Assembly: GCA_945878135.1 (NCBI GenBank)
Contig: CAMDUL010000008.1
Coordinates: forward strand, 30,184 to 94,183
Direction of reading: 5' to 3'
DNA: 64,000 bases
Source: Chthoniobacter flavus
GTDB lineage: Bacteria > Verrucomicrobiota > Verrucomicrobiia > Chthoniobacterales > JACTMZ01
Shown here piece by piece: positions 18,301 to 26,310 of the stretch. Under the pieces are notes generated by a model. It was not told the origin of the DNA, did no database searches, and saw only the letters and a program-made list of their open reading frames with translations. A program made the position numbers and the translations under genes. The stretch's first letter is position 1. Every line of letters begins with the position of its first letter.

Positions 18301-18413
18301 CCGGCGACATAGGCGTTGTTGGCCGCGTCGAGAGCTTGTTGCGGGCCGTCTTGGGCGGAGACCCGGACGACGAGGAGGAGGGACACCAGGAGCAGGGCTC
18401 GGGGAAGACTCAT
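15333..18413 (-). CDS. Large exported tetratricopeptide-repeat protein
   Basis: A 1026-residue protein with a Sec signal peptide (MSLPRALLLVSLLLVVRVSAQ) and then almost continuous TPR-like helix pairs. Recurrent phrases are AVAAYDKVLADYPTSPVV, AIAAYRDIVTKFPQA, ARAAFRDVL and AYKELVEKFPDSEFAPKARE. The repeated 'A-x2-Y-x4-KYP/FP' form resembles BamD/YbgF-type TPRs acting in the envelope. It probably scaffolds periplasmic complexes. It lies 18 bases downstream of the RND permease, so the two are likely cotranscribed, with nth coupled behind. Its partner is unknown. Confidence 0.85.
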   Translation of the reverse strand: MSLPRALLLVSLLLVVRVSAQDGPQQALDAANNAYVAGDYPSAVAAYDKVLADYPTSPVVATAQVQLALSHYLTGDNRKALETLGKFFSGPPAGAELTELAAFLEPQALSGLAASLQPDDPARKTNYTEAVKKYAAFIGKYPRSTEVEAASYGSAIASFQTGDFAAAKAALEANLKRFPDSPGILDSQNLLALIFATEGSNMLSGKTPDKEAAFALYAKAAGLLREIIARKTDLALVNAAQFQLGEILLSEAAFAPEDRKAVLLEQARAAFRDVLPKDKIVALQQEKIDGIPALRRAALAARDTTELKRIDRRAERDRRKLAELQSNPDQTVTALQKIGESYFQGGRYDESRIVLAHLEPLLTGDADKKRNLYFLAMTYAVQNAADPAVARYDAFQRAHKGDPLAANLPVAMGNLFLTHPDPDVRNPEKAAQYFKEAAEIYPESPLLGLSVVNEATARAQQGDFEGALKTYRDFLATDPPPEVGAVAQLGIGNVFKEQGKWDEAIAAYRDIVTKFPQAAQVEEAEFWIAVGTQQKGDNEGSLPLIDAFVQKYPQTQLTPGAMYSAAAAKLALGRNDEGVATMAEIAEKFPQSQPAPFTYFQRAQLAGAAQNADEVVRLMTAFVEKYPEDDKVFFAYDSIGQTETNRGNIEAAVAAYRTFAEKYATAPKAPEAMLKIADLHRATAEKLGRYGALTAGEQEQWKAAMTAAIAAVEKMTATYPDSPQLGLGLRSLLAAKQAEATAGLLDDAAVEKYFQDLAASAPGGAKNKVLFARAAFINEKDPARALGEMGQAYDASLIYAPSDLDLYGLALLGNGKAVQAKAVFEKIAVDYPNPDGQQPAQVPPAIQEAQAISLFGLGRVAQEQGDVAGAGALFEKLKSLYPWSPKVLEANYGIAASLREQGKSDEAIALLTQIIRAPNAPTDLRANSMLLGGFIQKDKNERDAAIDYFIKISAFYEGVPEAAATGLWEGGQLLELQVAELQSSEPDKAQKQKAQVLRAYKELVEKFPDSEFAPKARERLDALGPS

Positions 18414-18437
18414 GCCTGACAGTTTAGTCGGTCAGGC
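18414..18437 (-). other. Inverted repeat at the RND-TPR gene junction
   Basis: GCCTGAC (18414-18420) and GTCAGGC (18431-18437) form a perfect 7-base-pair inverted repeat around a 10-base loop. It spans the RND stop codon and ends immediately before the TPR gene ATG. It could modulate translational coupling. It has no T tract, so it is not a classic terminator. Confidence 0.4.
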
Positions 18438-21400
18438 CCGGGAGGGAAAGCCTCCGAGGTCGGGCGGCACGGCCGTGCGCCGGCGGGCCACGGCGAGGTT
18501 GAAGTCGTCGAGAATCGCGTAGAGGCAGGGGATGAGGACGAGCGTGATGAGCGTGGCGAAGGTCAGGCCCCAAACGATGGCCTGTGCCATAGGGGCGAGG
18601 AATTGCTCTTGGCCTTTGCTGAAGAAGGCGAGGTTGAACAGTCCGACCACGGTGGTGGCGGTGGTGAGAAGGATCGGACGGAAGCGCGTGCGCCCGCTTT
18701 CGAGGATGGAATGCCAGCGCACGCGGGGGAGGGAGACGTCGCGACCCCGACGGAAATTGTTGATGAAGTCGACGAAGACGATCGAGTTGTTCACCACGAT
18801 GCCAGCCAGGGCGATGGTGCCCATCACCGACATCAGGCCCATCGGTTCGCCCATGAAGAGAAGTCCGAGAATGACACCGACGATACCGAAGGGCACGACG
18901 GTCATGATGACGAAAGGTTGGAGGAACGAATTGGTGATCGTGGCGATGAGGGCGTAGATGAGGAAAATGGCGACAAGGCCGGCAAACTTCATGGCCTCGA
19001 GACTGCGCTCGGTGTCCTCGTTTTCGCCGGTCAGGCCGATCTGCAGGGCGGGGTGGGCGGCGAGGACCTCGGGCAGCCACGTTTTGATTTCCTCGTTGAC
19101 CAGGCCCGAAGTGGTGACGCGCGGATCGATGTCGGACGACACCGTGATGACGCGCTCCTGGTCGAGGCGTTTGACCCGCGGGATGCCGCTGACGCGCTCC
19201 AGTGTGGCGATGGTGTCGAGATCGACCATGCCCTGCGGGCCCTTGATCATGAGGTTGCCGACGATGCCGGGGTCTTGGCTGTAGCGTTCGTCCATTTTCA
19301 CGCGGACGATGACTTCGTCGTTGCCCCAGCGCAGGCGCGAGGCCTCGAGCCCGCGGAAGGCGCCGAGCAGATCGCGTCCGACCTGCGCCGCATCCAGTCC
19401 CGCGCGGGCGGCGCGGTCCTCGTCGAGACGCACGCGGAACTCGGTTTTGCCTTTGGGCAGGTCGCTGCCCACGTTGACCAGTCCGGGGACCCCGCCGAGT
19501 TTCCGCTGGATCTCCGCCGCGGCCGACCTGAGTTCCCCGAAATCGGCGCCGCGGATCTCGATGTTGACGGCGCGCCCGACCGGGGGTCCGCCTTCTTCTT
19601 TTTTCGCCGTGCCGGTGATGACTTCGGGGAAGGTGTTGACGACATTGCGCAGGTCGCGCTCGATGGCCGAGGGTTTGCGTGCGGCGGGATTTTGTTCGTC
19701 GACGTCGACGATGAGCATGGCGAGGTTGCTGCCGTATTCGAGGAACTGGTCGGTCGGGTCGAACATGGCGCCGATGCGCGTGGTCACGGCGACGAGGTCC
19801 GTGGTGGGCAGGGTGTCGACCACGGAGCGCTCGACGCGCGCGGCCACATCGGCGGTCTGGTCGAGGGTGTAATCGGCGGGAAGCTCGAGCTTGATGTTGA
19901 TCGTGTCGGCGAAGTCGGTGGCGAACAGGCGGAAGGGCACAACGCCGGCGGCAACGAGCGCGCCGACAAAGACAAGCGCGGCGAGAAAAGCGCCGACCAT
20001 GGCGTAGCGGATGCGCAGGGCGAGATTAAGGAGGTGGGTGTAGACCTCGACGGCGCGGTTAACCGCGCGGTCGATCGCCTCGCGGAGTTCTTCGTAGGAC
20101 AGTCCGAGTTCGTGACGCAGTCGTCGCCACCCGCGCGGCGGATGGAGGGCGGCGGCCGCGCGGCGCGCGGCGGCGGAGCGCAGGGGGCGCATGAAATCGG
20201 CGAGGTGCGAGGGCAGGACGAGGAAGGCTTGGGCCAGCGAGAAGACGAGGGTCGAAATGACCACGACGGGGACAACGGCGAGGAATTTGCCGATGATGCC
20301 CTCGCCCCAGATGAGGGGGAGAAAGGCAGCCACGGTGGTGCTGACGCTGCCGAAGACGGGCCACATGACCTCGTGGGCGCCGCGCACGGCGGCGTTGACC
20401 GCGCTTTCGCCGTTGCTGTAGAGGCGGAAGACGTTTTCGCCGGTGACAATGGCGTCGTCGACCACCATGCCAAGCGCCATGATCATGCCGAAAAGCGAGA
20501 GCATGTTGATGGTGAAGCCGCCGATGTAGAGGACGATGAACGTGCCGGCGAAGGAGAACGGGATGCCGAAGGCGACGAGGAGAGCGAGGCGCCAATCGAG
20601 GAAAAGAAGGAGCAGAACGGTGACCAGGACGAGCGACTGGATGCCGTTTTTCATCACGGTCTCGATGCGCGTGTTGATGTATTTGGTCGTGTCGCCGACG
20701 ACCTGCGTCTCGATCTCCGGCGGGAGGAGGGCGGCCTCGGCGGCGAAGACGCGGCGCGCTTCGCGCACGGATTCGATCACGTCGGTGCCTTTCTTTTTGA
20801 CCAGGGTGTAGGTCACGGCGGGGCGCAGGTTGGTGCGTCCGTAGGTCTGCGCTTTCTCCGTCGTTTCCTTGACCGTGGCGATGTCGCGGATTTTCACCGT
20901 GCGGCCGTCGGGGCGTTTGACCACGGGAAGGTCTTCGAGTTGCGCGGCCTCGGTGATTTCGCCGAGGAGGCGGACGATGCGCTGTCCGCCCGCGGCATCG
21001 AGGCGTCCGCCGACCACGTTGACGTTCTTGGCCGCGACCGCATCGGCCACTTCGCGGAAAGACAAGCCGGCAAGTCGCAGACGGTAGGGATCGACCTCGA
21101 CCCAGACTTCGCGTCGTTCGAGGCCGTCGACGAGAACTTTGGAGACGCCGGGGACGAGTTTGAGGCGGCGCTCGATCTCGTCGAGGACGGGGCGGATTTT
21201 CCGGAGGTCGAACCCGGGCGGATACGATACGGTGAAGGTGACGAGGGGGAAGGGGATGTCGAATTCCTCGACAACGGGCGGTTCGGCCGAGGCGGGAAGG
21301 TCGGCTTTGGCTTTGTCGACGGCTTGGCGGACATCGTTGAGGACGGGTTGGATGTCCTCGATCGAGGGGTCGACTTCGATGAAGATGTTGGAAAAGTTGT

Positions 21401-21662
21401 CCTGCGAGATGGAGCGGATTTCGGCGAGGTAGTTGACGTTGCCCAATTCCTCCTCGATGGGGACGGTGATGGTGCGCTCGATGTCCTCGGGTGCGCCGGT
21501 CTCCGGGTCGAGGGTGGTGATCTGGATGAAGTTGGTGCTGACGTCGGGAAAAAGATCCCGCTGCAATTGCGTGCCAGCCGCGTAGTAGCCGGCGAAAATG
21601 ATGACCAACGTGAAGATGTTGACCGCGACGCGGTTTTTGACGCTCCACGAGGAAAGACCCAT
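18432..21662 (-). CDS. RND family efflux permease (AcrB-like)
   Basis: A 1076-residue inner-membrane proton-driven pump subunit. The N-terminus SWSVKNRVAVNIFTLVI is the first helix, followed by the porter domain (QLQRDLFPDVST). The membrane relay motif GMVVDDAIVTGENVFR contains the paired Asp of the proton path. The symmetric second half has GIVVNNSIVFVDFINNFRRG. The length is slightly above the usual 1030-1060. No periplasmic adaptor or outer-membrane channel gene is adjacent, unlike most operons of this type. The ATG at 21662 sits 8 bases from a well-spaced promoter. Confidence 0.93.
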   Translation of the reverse strand: MGLSSWSVKNRVAVNIFTLVIIFAGYYAAGTQLQRDLFPDVSTNFIQITTLDPETGAPEDIERTITVPIEEELGNVNYLAEIRSISQDNFSNIFIEVDPSIEDIQPVLNDVRQAVDKAKADLPASAEPPVVEEFDIPFPLVTFTVSYPPGFDLRKIRPVLDEIERRLKLVPGVSKVLVDGLERREVWVEVDPYRLRLAGLSFREVADAVAAKNVNVVGGRLDAAGGQRIVRLLGEITEAAQLEDLPVVKRPDGRTVKIRDIATVKETTEKAQTYGRTNLRPAVTYTLVKKKGTDVIESVREARRVFAAEAALLPPEIETQVVGDTTKYINTRIETVMKNGIQSLVLVTVLLLLFLDWRLALLVAFGIPFSFAGTFIVLYIGGFTINMLSLFGMIMALGMVVDDAIVTGENVFRLYSNGESAVNAAVRGAHEVMWPVFGSVSTTVAAFLPLIWGEGIIGKFLAVVPVVVISTLVFSLAQAFLVLPSHLADFMRPLRSAAARRAAAALHPPRGWRRLRHELGLSYEELREAIDRAVNRAVEVYTHLLNLALRIRYAMVGAFLAALVFVGALVAAGVVPFRLFATDFADTINIKLELPADYTLDQTADVAARVERSVVDTLPTTDLVAVTTRIGAMFDPTDQFLEYGSNLAMLIVDVDEQNPAARKPSAIERDLRNVVNTFPEVITGTAKKEEGGPPVGRAVNIEIRGADFGELRSAAAEIQRKLGGVPGLVNVGSDLPKGKTEFRVRLDEDRAARAGLDAAQVGRDLLGAFRGLEASRLRWGNDEVIVRVKMDERYSQDPGIVGNLMIKGPQGMVDLDTIATLERVSGIPRVKRLDQERVITVSSDIDPRVTTSGLVNEEIKTWLPEVLAAHPALQIGLTGENEDTERSLEAMKFAGLVAIFLIYALIATITNSFLQPFVIMTVVPFGIVGVILGLLFMGEPMGLMSVMGTIALAGIVVNNSIVFVDFINNFRRGRDVSLPRVRWHSILESGRTRFRPILLTTATTVVGLFNLAFFSKGQEQFLAPMAQAIVWGLTFATLITLVLIPCLYAILDDFNLAVARRRTAVPPDLGGFPSRA

Positions 21663-21670
21663 GGCCGGAG

Positions 21671-21699
21671 ACTCTAGGCGTGGAGCACCGGCTCCGCAA
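21671..21699 (-). promoter_or_regulatory. Leaderless-type promoter for the RND-TPR-nth operon
   Basis: Minus strand: TTGCGG (21694-21699), exactly 17 bases, then TAGAGT (21671-21676), then 8 bases to the ATG at 21662. The leader would be 0-2 bases. Confidence 0.48.
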
Positions 21700-21713
21700 C
21701 GCGGGGCTCGGGC

Positions 21714-21742
21714 TTCCCTCCCGCCGCGCCGGTGTCTATATT
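21714..21742 (+). promoter_or_regulatory. Candidate promoter for the phosphohexomutase gene
   Basis: TATATT (21737-21742) lies 9 bases before the ATG at 21752. A weak -35 (TTCCCT, 21714-21719) is at a 17-base spacing. Confidence 0.4.
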
Positions 21743-21751
21743 CCCCGCCCC

Positions 21752-23713
21752 ATGAGTGACTTGTCCCGCCGGCTGGAAGAGGGCGCGCAAAGCGGAGCCC
21801 TGCTCGTGTCGTCCCTGGAAAACATCCGGGCGCTGCTGGCCGGACACCCACAGGAGGTGGAGAAGGCGAGTATCGCCGAGTTGGCGGAGTCGGGCGACTG
21901 GGCCGAGTTGAACAACCGGTTTTTCCGCACCCTGGCCTTCGGCACCGGCGGGTTGCGCGGCAAAACGATCGGAGCCGTGGTGACTGTCGCGGAGCGGGGC
22001 ACACCGCAGGCTCTCGGCCGTCCGGAGTTCCCCTGCACGGGAACCAACGCGATGAACAGCTTCAATATCAGCCGGGCGACGCAGGGGCTGGTGGCTTATG
22101 TCAAAGAATGGGCCGCCCGCGAAAAGCTTCCGCACCGCCCGCGCATTTGCATCAGCTATGACACGCGGTTTTTTTCCCGCGAGTTTGCGGACTTGGCGGC
22201 GAAGGTGATCACCGGGTTGGGGTGCGACGCGCTGGTTTTCGCCGAGCCGCGCCCGACCCCGGAATTGAGTTTCGCCGTGCGGCAGACGGGGTCCGCGGCC
22301 GGCATCAATATCACGGCCAGCCACAACCCGCCGGCTTACAACGGCTACAAAGTTTATTTCGAGGACGGCGGCCAGGTTGTCGAACCGCATGCCTCGGCCA
22401 TCATTGCCAAGGTCGATGCGGTGACGAGTGCGCATTTCGAACCGCTGCCGTCCGGCGAGCAGGGCCTGCGCCGGACCCTCGGTGCGGAAATGGACGAGGC
22501 TTACCTCGACCGTCTTGAGCGTATGGTGCTCGACCCCGGACTTGTCGCGCGCGAGCGCGGGCTGAAAATTGTCTACTCCCCGCTGCACGGCGTGGGTGCT
22601 TCCATCGTGATGCCTTTGCTCGGGCGGCTGGGCTTCGACGCGACGGCTGTGCCCGAGCAGCTCGTGCCGGACAGCAGGTTCCCCACGGTCAAGTCACCGA
22701 ACCCGGAATACGCGGAAGCCCTGACCATGGCCGTCGCGCTGGCCGACAAGATCGGCGCGGATTTGGTCATGGCCACCGATCCCGACGACGACCGCATGGG
22801 TGTGGCTGCGCGCAACCGCGCGGGGCGGATGGAGCTCCTGACCGGCAACCAGATCGGCTCGATGCTCGCTTACTACCGGGCGTCGCGGATGTTCGAGCTG
22901 GGGATCCTCGACGATTCGAACAAGTCGCGCGGGGTCATCATCAAGACTTATGTCACAACGGACCTGCAGAAAGCGGTGGCGGAGCATTTCGGGTTGCGCT
23001 GCGTGGAAACGCTGACGGGTTTCAAATACAACGCGGCCAAGCTGCGCAAATACGAGGAGGGTATTCCCGCGGAGCTTCGTGCGGATTACCCGCATTTGCC
23101 GGAGGACGAAACGCTGCGGCTGCGGCTGGCCCATTCCTCGCTCATGGTCATGGGGGGCGAGGAAAGCTACGGCTACACCTTGTCGGACTTCGCCCGCGAC
23201 AAAGATGCCAACGCGGCGGTGGCCGGTTTCGCCGAGGTGGTGGCCTACGCGCGCTCGAAGGGGATGACCGCGGTGGAGTATCTCGATGATATTTTCGCCA
23301 CGCTCGGTGTTTACCTCGAACGCGGCGAGTCGCTTGTCTTCGAAGGCGCGGAGGGTGCCGCGCAAATTGCCAAGCTGGCGGCGTCCTATGCCGGGAATCC
23401 GCCTTCCGCGATGGATGGTGTCCGGGTGGCTAAGGTGGAAAATTTCGCCGTCGATGTCATCCACGACGTGGAAGGCGACCGCATCCCGGCCGAGGGCATG
23501 ATCATTTTCACGCTGGCCGACGGCCGTCGTTGTGCCGTGCGTCCGAGCGGCACCGAGCCGAAGATCAAATATTACATCTTCGGGGTGGAAAAGCCGCCCG
23601 GGCGGAAGATGACCGCGGACGAGGTGGCGGCGGCCCGGGTGCGGGTGCAAGATTCGATCGACCGTCTCTGGGACTGGTTGCACGCCGACGCGTTGCGCCG
23701 CGGGTCGGCTTGA
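21752..23713 (+). CDS. Phosphoglucomutase/phosphomannomutase
   Basis: A 653-residue alpha-D-phosphohexomutase interconverting hexose 1- and 6-phosphates. It has FGTGGLRGKTIGA (domain 1), the phosphoserine loop TASHNPPAYNGYKVY, the metal loop DPDDDRMG, the sugar loop GGEESYGY, and the phosphate-binding RPSGTEPKIKYY. It belongs to the longer PgcA/Pgm2-like group. ATG 21752 gives MSDLSRRLEEG; no conserved sequence lies upstream. It may supply glucose-1-phosphate for glucan or envelope sugar synthesis. Confidence 0.93.
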   Translation: MSDLSRRLEEGAQSGALLVSSLENIRALLAGHPQEVEKASIAELAESGDWAELNNRFFRTLAFGTGGLRGKTIGAVVTVAERGTPQALGRPEFPCTGTNAMNSFNISRATQGLVAYVKEWAAREKLPHRPRICISYDTRFFSREFADLAAKVITGLGCDALVFAEPRPTPELSFAVRQTGSAAGINITASHNPPAYNGYKVYFEDGGQVVEPHASAIIAKVDAVTSAHFEPLPSGEQGLRRTLGAEMDEAYLDRLERMVLDPGLVARERGLKIVYSPLHGVGASIVMPLLGRLGFDATAVPEQLVPDSRFPTVKSPNPEYAEALTMAVALADKIGADLVMATDPDDDRMGVAARNRAGRMELLTGNQIGSMLAYYRASRMFELGILDDSNKSRGVIIKTYVTTDLQKAVAEHFGLRCVETLTGFKYNAAKLRKYEEGIPAELRADYPHLPEDETLRLRLAHSSLMVMGGEESYGYTLSDFARDKDANAAVAGFAEVVAYARSKGMTAVEYLDDIFATLGVYLERGESLVFEGAEGAAQIAKLAASYAGNPPSAMDGVRVAKVENFAVDVIHDVEGDRIPAEGMIIFTLADGRRCAVRPSGTEPKIKYYIFGVEKPPGRKMTADEVAAARVRVQDSIDRLWDWLHADALRRGSA

Positions 23714-23732
23714 GGCAGTTTGTCCGCTTGCC

Positions 23733-25256
23733 ATGAAAAGCTTCCTGCAATTTCTCCTTTTTGTCCTGGTCATCACTCTGGCCCTGGCCGGGCTCTACGC
23801 GTGGAAAAGCGGACAGTTCGACCGCGCGGCGGGGCCGGAGCCGGTGCGTGAGTCGAGCGCGTTGCCGGACGTCAAGCCGGCCATTGGTCGCGGATCGGTT
23901 CCGGGGTTGGCGGCCTTGGACGAGGAATTCACGCGGGTGGCCGAAGCGGTGATTCCGTCGGTGGTCAGCATCACTTCGCGCCGCGGCGCCACGGTCGACC
24001 CGCGCGAGGAGTTGTTGCGCCAGTTTTTCGGCCTGCCGCCTTCGGCGCGTCCGGAGTCGGTTCCGCAGGGTTCCGGGGCCATTGTTTCCAAGGAAGGTCA
24101 CGTGGTGACCAATGTGCATGTCATCGAAGGCGCGGAGGAGATCCTGGTGAGCCTGGGTGACGGACGCCGCTTGCCGGCCGAGTTGCTCGGCGCCGACACG
24201 TCCTCCGACCTCGCCATCCTGAAGATCGAGGCCGAGGGGTTGCGGCCGCTGGGTTTCGCCGATTCCGACACGGTGCGCGTCGGCCAGCTCGTCTTCGCGG
24301 TGGGCAATCCCTTCGGTCTGCAGGAAACGATCACGCAGGGGATCATCAGTGCGCGCGAGCGCTTGTTCTCCAGCGAGGTGGCCAACGATTTTTTCCAGAC
24401 CGATGCGGCCATCAACCCCGGAAACTCGGGCGGTCCGCTCATCAACATCCGCGGGGAGATCGTCGGCATCAACAACTTCATTTTTTCCCAATCCGGCGGC
24501 AGCCAGGGCATCGGTTTTTCCATCCCTGCGAACACCGTGCGCCGCGTGCTCGACCAGATCCTCGAACATGGGCGCGTCCTGCGTCCGCAGCTCGGCGTCG
24601 TCCTCGAGCCCCTCGATCCGGGGACGGCTACCCGGCTCGGCCTGCCGGACACGCGGGGCGCCCTCATCGGCGGCGTGCAGGCCGAATCGCCGGCGGCCAA
24701 GGCCGGGCTGCAACCCGGCGATGTCATAAGGAAATTCGACGGCCGCGAAGTGCGTGATTTCAACGATCTGCGCAAACGCGTGGCCGCGGCGAAAATCGAC
24801 AGCACGGTGAAGACCGAGGTGTTGCGCAACGGCCAGCAGCTCGACCTTTCGGTCACCATCCGCGAGGCGCCGCAGCGCGCTCGCATGGCAGCCTTGCCCG
24901 CCCCGCCGCCTGCGGGCGTCGTGCCGCAACCGTTGCCGCCGTCCGCTCCCAGCCCCGCTCCCGCCGGGACCGCGGGCGCTCTCACCGGAGTGGAGGTGAC
25001 CGGCCTGACCCCGGACCTGGTGGCGCGTTACCGCCTGCCGGAAAACATCGCCGGCGTCCTTGTGAGCGAGGTGGCCCCCGCTTCTCCGGCCCGGGGGCGG
25101 TTGCGTCCGGGCGATGTCATCGAACAGATCAACGACACGCCGGTGGCCACGCCCGGCGAGTTTGCGGCGGCGGCCGGTGCGCTGGCCCCCGACGAGGCGG
25201 CCATGCTTCTGCTCGCCCGCGGGCGGGTCCGATCCTTCGAGGTGATCACGCCTTGA
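23733..25256 (+). CDS. htrA: HtrA/Deg-family serine protease
   Basis: A 507-residue periplasmic quality-control protease. Residues 4-25 form an uncleaved-looking membrane anchor (FLQFLLFVLVITLALAGLY). The trypsin-like domain carries the triad in VTNVHVIEG (His), SSDLAILK (Asp) and INPGNSGGPL (Ser). Two PDZ domains follow (about 285-375 and 420-507). A Pro/Ala linker (about 385-415) separates them. VTNVHV replaces the more usual VTNNHV before the His. It is followed by the membrane cassette at 25315. Confidence 0.93.
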   Translation: MKSFLQFLLFVLVITLALAGLYAWKSGQFDRAAGPEPVRESSALPDVKPAIGRGSVPGLAALDEEFTRVAEAVIPSVVSITSRRGATVDPREELLRQFFGLPPSARPESVPQGSGAIVSKEGHVVTNVHVIEGAEEILVSLGDGRRLPAELLGADTSSDLAILKIEAEGLRPLGFADSDTVRVGQLVFAVGNPFGLQETITQGIISARERLFSSEVANDFFQTDAAINPGNSGGPLINIRGEIVGINNFIFSQSGGSQGIGFSIPANTVRRVLDQILEHGRVLRPQLGVVLEPLDPGTATRLGLPDTRGALIGGVQAESPAAKAGLQPGDVIRKFDGREVRDFNDLRKRVAAAKIDSTVKTEVLRNGQQLDLSVTIREAPQRARMAALPAPPPAGVVPQPLPPSAPSPAPAGTAGALTGVEVTGLTPDLVARYRLPENIAGVLVSEVAPASPARGRLRPGDVIEQINDTPVATPGEFAAAAGALAPDEAAMLLLARGRVRSFEVITP

Positions 25257-25275
25257 GGCGGCGGGCCGACGGCCG

Positions 25276-25305
25276 TTGACTTGTCCGCCCCCGCCTCGGC
25301 ATGCT
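25276..25305 (+). promoter_or_regulatory. Leaderless-type promoter for the 25315 cassette
   Basis: TTGACT (25276-25281), 18 bases, CATGCT (25300-25305), then 9 bases to the ATG at 25315. The -35 is strong and the -10 weak. Confidence 0.38.
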
Positions 25306-25314
25306 GACTGCCTG

Positions 25315-26310
25315 ATGAAATCTCCGGTCGGAAAAACGTTTTTGGTGGCCGCGACCATCCTCGGTCTTGCGGCTTTGGCCCAACTGGTGGCCGTGCTGGT
25401 TTATTTCGGTCCCGGCCTCAAGGCGACAACGGTGGCCGCTTCCGCTCCGGCCCCCGCCGACGAAGCACCGTCCGCCCCGGCCGAGCCGGCTCCCGAAAGC
25501 CCTCCGCCGGCCGCCGCCGAGGACGACGCTCAGGTCGCGGCGCGCGTGGCGGAATTGCTGGCCGAAGCGGAGAAACTCGGGGGCGGAACCTCCCCCGGCG
25601 ACGCTTTGGTTCCGCTCGAGGAAGCCCAGATGCTGCAGCCGCGCAATGCCGAGGTTCTGTCGCGCCTGGCCGGGCTGCACGAGCGCCTGGGGCAGACCGA
25701 ATTGGCCGAGGCAGCGTGGCAGGACCTCATTTCCCTCGGGCCGGACGCGGGGCGTTTCCTCGAGGTGGCGGAAATCCGGCTGCGCCTGCTCAAGCCGGAG
25801 GCTGCGCCGGCCGAAACGGCCGCTGCTGAAGCCCTTGAATTGCGCGACCAAGTCGGCCTGCAACCGGGATCTTTGCTTGGGGTGGTCGACTTGAAGCTGA
25901 ACGACAACAACGAAGGCGGCGCCGAGACCAAGGATTTGCGTCTGGCGGTCAAAGCCCGTCCGGGCGAGACGGTCGACGGCCGCGACGTGCGCATCAACGT
26001 GACTTTCTACGAAATGCTCAATGGCGAAATCGTCCCGACCATGAGCCGCGTGCAGTCGATGTGGTTCACCACCCCGGTCGATTGGAAAGACGAGGGCATT
26101 GAAATTCTCGAGGTCAAATACGAGGTCCCGCGTCTCGGACCCGACGGTGGTCCGGCCCCGGAATACTACGGCTACGTGGTGAACATTTACCATCGCGGCC
26201 AGTTGCAGGAAACGCGCGCCGAACCGGTCGATCTGCAGGAATTGTTCCCGCCGCCCTTGAGCGAATTGCCGGCCGCAGACGCGTCCCTCCCCGCCGGCGA
26301 GGTTCCATGA
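25315..26310 (+). CDS. Membrane-anchored TPR-like protein, unknown function
   Basis: A 331-residue bitopic protein. A hydrophobic segment (about 7-31, TFLVAATILGLAALAQLVAVLVYF) is followed by an Ala/Pro/Glu-rich linker (about 40-80). A TPR-like helical pair (VPLEEAQMLQPRNAEVLSRLAGLHERLGQTELAEAAW) comes next. A C-terminal beta-rich domain (about 185-310) contains LRLAVKARPGETVDGRDVRINVTFYE. I do not recognise the family. Its stop overlaps the receiver-pseudokinase gene by 4 bases, so the two are probably made together and may interact at the membrane. Confidence 0.75.
   Translation: MKSPVGKTFLVAATILGLAALAQLVAVLVYFGPGLKATTVAASAPAPADEAPSAPAEPAPESPPPAAAEDDAQVAARVAELLAEAEKLGGGTSPGDALVPLEEAQMLQPRNAEVLSRLAGLHERLGQTELAEAAWQDLISLGPDAGRFLEVAEIRLRLLKPEAAPAETAAAEALELRDQVGLQPGSLLGVVDLKLNDNNEGGAETKDLRLAVKARPGETVDGRDVRINVTFYEMLNGEIVPTMSRVQSMWFTTPVDWKDEGIEILEVKYEVPRLGPDGGPAPEYYGYVVNIYHRGQLQETRAEPVDLQELFPPPLSELPAADASLPAGEVP

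Noticed and set aside
18603..21677. A 1024-codon open frame antisense to the RND pump
   Set aside because: Acidic, repetitive composition without domains; a shadow of high third-position GC in the true gene.
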